Below are positions 5,034 to 7,359 of a stretch of 7,359 nt of DNA, in pieces (the stretch's first letter is position 1; each line of letters opens with the position of its first letter). The translations under genes were made by a program, and so were the position numbers. Below the pieces are notes generated by a model. It was not told the origin of the DNA. It made no database searches and saw nothing but the letters and a program-made list of their open reading frames with translations. The stretch comes from Alphaproteobacteria bacterium (lineage in GTDB: Bacteria > Pseudomonadota > Alphaproteobacteria > Micropepsales > Micropepsaceae). The stretch covers positions 1-7,359 of the forward strand of contig CANGRN010000063.1 in NCBI GenBank assembly GCA_947455695.1, in the 5' to 3' direction.

Positions 5034-6551
5034 CTACTGGCCTTTTTTGGCGGCGGAAGCGAAGCGGACGGCTTCCTCGGCGGCGGCGAGCAGGGCCTTC
5101 GACTTGTTGATGGTCTCCTGATACTCGGCCTCCGGCACGCTGTCGGCCACAACGCCGCCGCCGGCCTGCACATACATGATGCCGTCCTTGACCAGGGCCG
5201 TGCGCAGCACGATGCAGGTGTCCATCGAGCCGTCGGCGGCGAAATAGCCCACCGCGCCGGCATAGGCGGCGCCGCGCTTTTCCTTTTCGAACTCGTCGAT
5301 GATTTCCATGGCGCGGATCTTGGGCGCGCCCGTCAGGGTGCCGGCGGGTAACCCTGCGGCCAGCGCGTCCACCGCGTCCAGGCCGTCGCGGATTTCGCCC
5401 TCGACGTTGGACACCAAGTGCATCACATGGCTGTAGCGCTCGATGAAGAAGCTGTCAGTGACTTTCACCGCGCCGGTCTTGGCGATGCGGCCGACATCGT
5501 TGCGGCCCAGGTCGATCAACATCAGATGCTCGGCCCGCTCCTTGGGATCGCTCATCAGGTCTTCGGCCAGCGCCTTGTCTTCTTCGGGCGTCTTGCCTCT
5601 CCAGCGCGTGCCGGCGATGGGGCGGATGGTGACCTTGCCGTCGCGCAGCCGCACCAGCACTTCGGGGCTGGAGCCCACGATCTGGAAGCCGGGCATCGAC
5701 AGGTAATAGAGATAGGGCGAAGGGTTCAGCCGGCGCAGGGCGCGGTAGAGCGAGAATGGCGGCAGGGTAAAGGGCCGGCGGAAGCGCTGGGATGGCACCA
5801 CCTGAAACACATCGCCCGCCATGATGTATTCCTTGGCGCGCGCGACCACGGCGAAATACTCGTCCTTGGTCATGTTGGATTCCACCGGCACGCCGGTGGG
5901 CAGGTTGGCGGGCACCGGCGCCGGATGCGGGGCAGGGGCTTCCAGCGCGGCGACGGCTTCGTCCAGCCGCGCGGTGGCGCGGGCATAGGCGGCCTTGGCG
6001 TCCACGCTCTTGTCGATCCAGACGGGGGTGATGACGATGATCTCGTCCTTCACGCTGTCGAAGATCGCGGTGATGGTGGGACGCAGCAGGATGGCGTCGG
6101 GCAGGCCCAGCGTGTCAGGCGGCGGATTGGGCAGGTTTTCCACCTGCCGCGCCATGTCATAGCCCAGGTACCCGAACAGGCCGGTGGCCATGGGCGGCAG
6201 GCCGTTGGGGATGGCCGCCTTTGTTTCCCTGGTCAGGGCGCGCAGGCTCGCCAGGGGCCTCTCGCTTTCCGGCGTGAAGCTGTCGGTCTGGGTCAATGCA
6301 TTGCGGTTGATTTCGGCGACGCCATTGCGGCAGCGCCAGATCAGGTCCGGCTTCAGCCCGATGATGGAATAGCGCCCGCGCGTCTCGCCGCCCTGGACGC
6401 TTTCCAGCAGGAAGGCATTGTCCTTGCCGTCGCCGAGCTTGAGAAAGGCGGAGACCGGCGTCTCTAGGTCTGCGACCAGCCGGGTGAAGACAAGCTGGGC
6501 GCGGCCCTGCGCATAACCGGAAGCGAAGGCGTCGAAAGCCGGCTCGATCAT
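5034..6551 (-). CDS. trpE: Anthranilate synthase component I
   Basis: Converts chorismate to anthranilate, the first committed step of tryptophan synthesis, using ammonia supplied by the TrpG glutaminase. The protein is 505 residues, normal for a stand-alone TrpE. The N-terminal domain carries LLES (48-51), the conserved element of the tryptophan feedback site. The chorismate-binding domain (about 228-490) contains GSSPE (293-297), RPIAGT (310-315), GRNDVGR (349-355), His378 in SHVMHL, PAGTLTGAPK (402-411), and the acidic residues Glu341 and Glu476 expected to bind magnesium. Alanine in PIAGT, where aminodeoxychorismate synthases have lysine, supports anthranilate synthase over PabB. The start ATG at 6551 gives MIEPAFDAFASGY, which resembles alphaproteobacterial TrpE N-termini. 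It lies 7 bases after the ppiD-like stop, so translation may be coupled. No glutaminase domain is fused and trpG is not in the window. Any leader or attenuator would lie upstream of the ppiD-like gene, outside view. Confidence 0.97.
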   Translation of the reverse strand: MIEPAFDAFASGYAQGRAQLVFTRLVADLETPVSAFLKLGDGKDNAFLLESVQGGETRGRYSIIGLKPDLIWRCRNGVAEINRNALTQTDSFTPESERPLASLRALTRETKAAIPNGLPPMATGLFGYLGYDMARQVENLPNPPPDTLGLPDAILLRPTITAIFDSVKDEIIVITPVWIDKSVDAKAAYARATARLDEAVAALEAPAPHPAPVPANLPTGVPVESNMTKDEYFAVVARAKEYIMAGDVFQVVPSQRFRRPFTLPPFSLYRALRRLNPSPYLYYLSMPGFQIVGSSPEVLVRLRDGKVTIRPIAGTRWRGKTPEEDKALAEDLMSDPKERAEHLMLIDLGRNDVGRIAKTGAVKVTDSFFIERYSHVMHLVSNVEGEIRDGLDAVDALAAGLPAGTLTGAPKIRAMEIIDEFEKEKRGAAYAGAVGYFAADGSMDTCIVLRTALVKDGIMYVQAGGGVVADSVPEAEYQETINKSKALLAAAEEAVRFASAAKKGQ

Positions 6552-6558
6552 GACGCGG

Positions 6559-7359
6559 TCACTGGTTCGCGCCCGTCACCGACTGGACCAGCTTCTGGTT
6601 CACCTTCACGGTCTGGCGGATGCGGGCGGCATTGGCCAGGGCGATGGAGAAGTCGCCCGCCACCGATTGGGAGAAGCGCATCATGCCGCCCTGGAAGCCG
6701 GGATCGCGCGGGTTGAGCGCCGGATGGGAAATGCCGGTAATGCGCGCAATCACATAATTGCCCGACGTGCCTTGCGGTCCAAAGTCCACGCCGCCGGCCG
6801 GGGCGTTGAACAGCTTGGTCACCATCGCTTCGCCGAACATGGTGTCGTTGGTCTGCCGGGTCAGGGCTGGGCTGTGTTGCACCGGCACTTTCAATTCCTT
6901 GGCGATGCCGTCCAGCGACTTGTCCTTGGCCGCCTGGGCGGCCAGCGCCTGGGCGCGCTTGGCCAGCAGGGTGCCGCGCTGCTCGGCGGTCCAGTCGGCC
7001 AGCGCCTGGGCGCGCACCTGGTCCAGCGGCTTCAGCTTGGGCGGTATCTGGCCGTTCACATGGATGGTGTAATAGCCGCCCAGCTTGGTGGCGAAGGGAT
7101 CGACGTCCTCGCCCACTTCACCCCGGAACAGGGCGGGCAGGAATTCCGGATCGGCGGGCACGTCGGCCTTGACGCCATCCTTGCCCATGCCGGTGATGTC
7201 CACGCCGGCCAGGTGGCCCAGCTTCATCCCGGCCTTCTTGGCCGCGTCCTTCATTTCGGCGCCGCCGGAGCGGGCATCGGTATAGGCATTGACCGCATCC
7301 ACCAGCTTGGCGGCGGCCAGCTGGGTCTGCAGCGTCTTGGTGAGTTCGTCTTTCACATC
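6559..7359 (-). CDS. ppiD: PpiD-like periplasmic peptidyl-prolyl isomerase/foldase, C-terminal part (partial)
   Basis: Only the last 266 residues are present. The frame is open through the window edge, so the GTG codon at 7356 should not be taken as the true start. The fragment resembles the region after the parvulin core of alphaproteobacterial PpiD/SurA-N-type proteins: alternating helices, a GGYYTIHVNG strand, then PPKLKPLDQVRAQALADW and a long charged/Ala-rich helix with AEQR. It ends with a helical region reading VKVNQKLVQSV near the C-terminus. Family members are anchored in the inner membrane and act as chaperones for exported proteins at the translocon. The visible part does not include a recognisable parvulin active site, so isomerase activity cannot be judged. 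Its position immediately upstream of trpE matches a gene order I know from alphaproteobacteria and supports the identification. Confidence 0.8.
   Translation of the reverse strand, partial: DVKDELTKTLQTQLAAAKLVDAVNAYTDARSGGAEMKDAAKKAGMKLGHLAGVDITGMGKDGVKADVPADPEFLPALFRGEVGEDVDPFATKLGGYYTIHVNGQIPPKLKPLDQVRAQALADWTAEQRGTLLAKRAQALAAQAAKDKSLDGIAKELKVPVQHSPALTRQTNDTMFGEAMVTKLFNAPAGGVDFGPQGTSGNYVIARITGISHPALNPRDPGFQGGMMRFSQSVAGDFSIALANAARIRQTVKVNQKLVQSVTGANQ

Noticed and set aside
5019..5047. Possible terminator between trpE and the kinase: A5G/CT5 arms around a GGCC-N4-GGCC hairpin
   Set aside because: The outer stem is almost all A:T and the GC stem is only four pairs. On the minus strand the T run is separated from the GC hairpin, and on the plus strand there is no gene to terminate. 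Too weak to call.
5418..6467. A 349-codon open frame on the plus strand opposite trpE
   Set aside because: Low-complexity translation with no recognisable motifs, antisense to an unmistakable trpE; a shadow of GC-rich codon use.
7354..7356. GTG at the window edge as the start of a 265-residue gene
   Set aside because: The frame continues open to the last base, and PpiD-family proteins are much longer with an N-terminal anchor, so this is an internal codon of a truncated gene.

Overview
The window is GC-rich, densely coding DNA that reads like an alphaproteobacterial chromosome. The clues are a PpiD-type foldase gene directly upstream of trpE, a soluble PAS-PAS hybrid histidine kinase of a type common in that class, GC-rich third codon positions and very short intergenic gaps. 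I cannot name a genus. The window holds ordinary housekeeping and accessory genes in two converging blocks.

Plus strand, 1-2914. The window opens inside the last 58 codons of an EmrA/HlyD-type membrane fusion protein. It overlaps the next gene by four bases (GTGA). That gene encodes a complete 515-residue EmrB/QacA-type (DHA2, 14-helix) drug:proton antiporter. The two form an EmrAB-type tripartite efflux operon whose outer membrane partner, if local, lies upstream. A terminator-like inverted repeat straddles the emrB stop codon and is followed by five Ts. A 148-base spacer follows, with two more perfect inverted repeats and a puzzling second copy of the last 13 codons of emrB. That copy has the same amino acids, mostly different codons, another frame and another stop. 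Next comes a membrane-anchored divergent polysaccharide deacetylase (YibQ family).

Minus strand, 7359-2911. In transcription order this block holds the C-terminal part of a PpiD-like periplasmic folding factor, trpE (anthranilate synthase component I, 7 bases downstream) and a 693-residue cytosolic hybrid histidine kinase (41 bases downstream). Spacing suggests co-transcription. The kinase occupies the place where trpG often follows trpE in relatives, so the trp genes are probably split in this genome. The kinase gene and the deacetylase gene converge and share stop-codon bases (TTAG, 2911-2914), leaving no room for a terminator between them.

I see no tRNA, rRNA, CRISPR array, insertion sequence or phage gene. 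I found no convincing new multi-gene system. The most unexplained signal is the recoded emrB tail and hairpin cluster at about 1676-1903.
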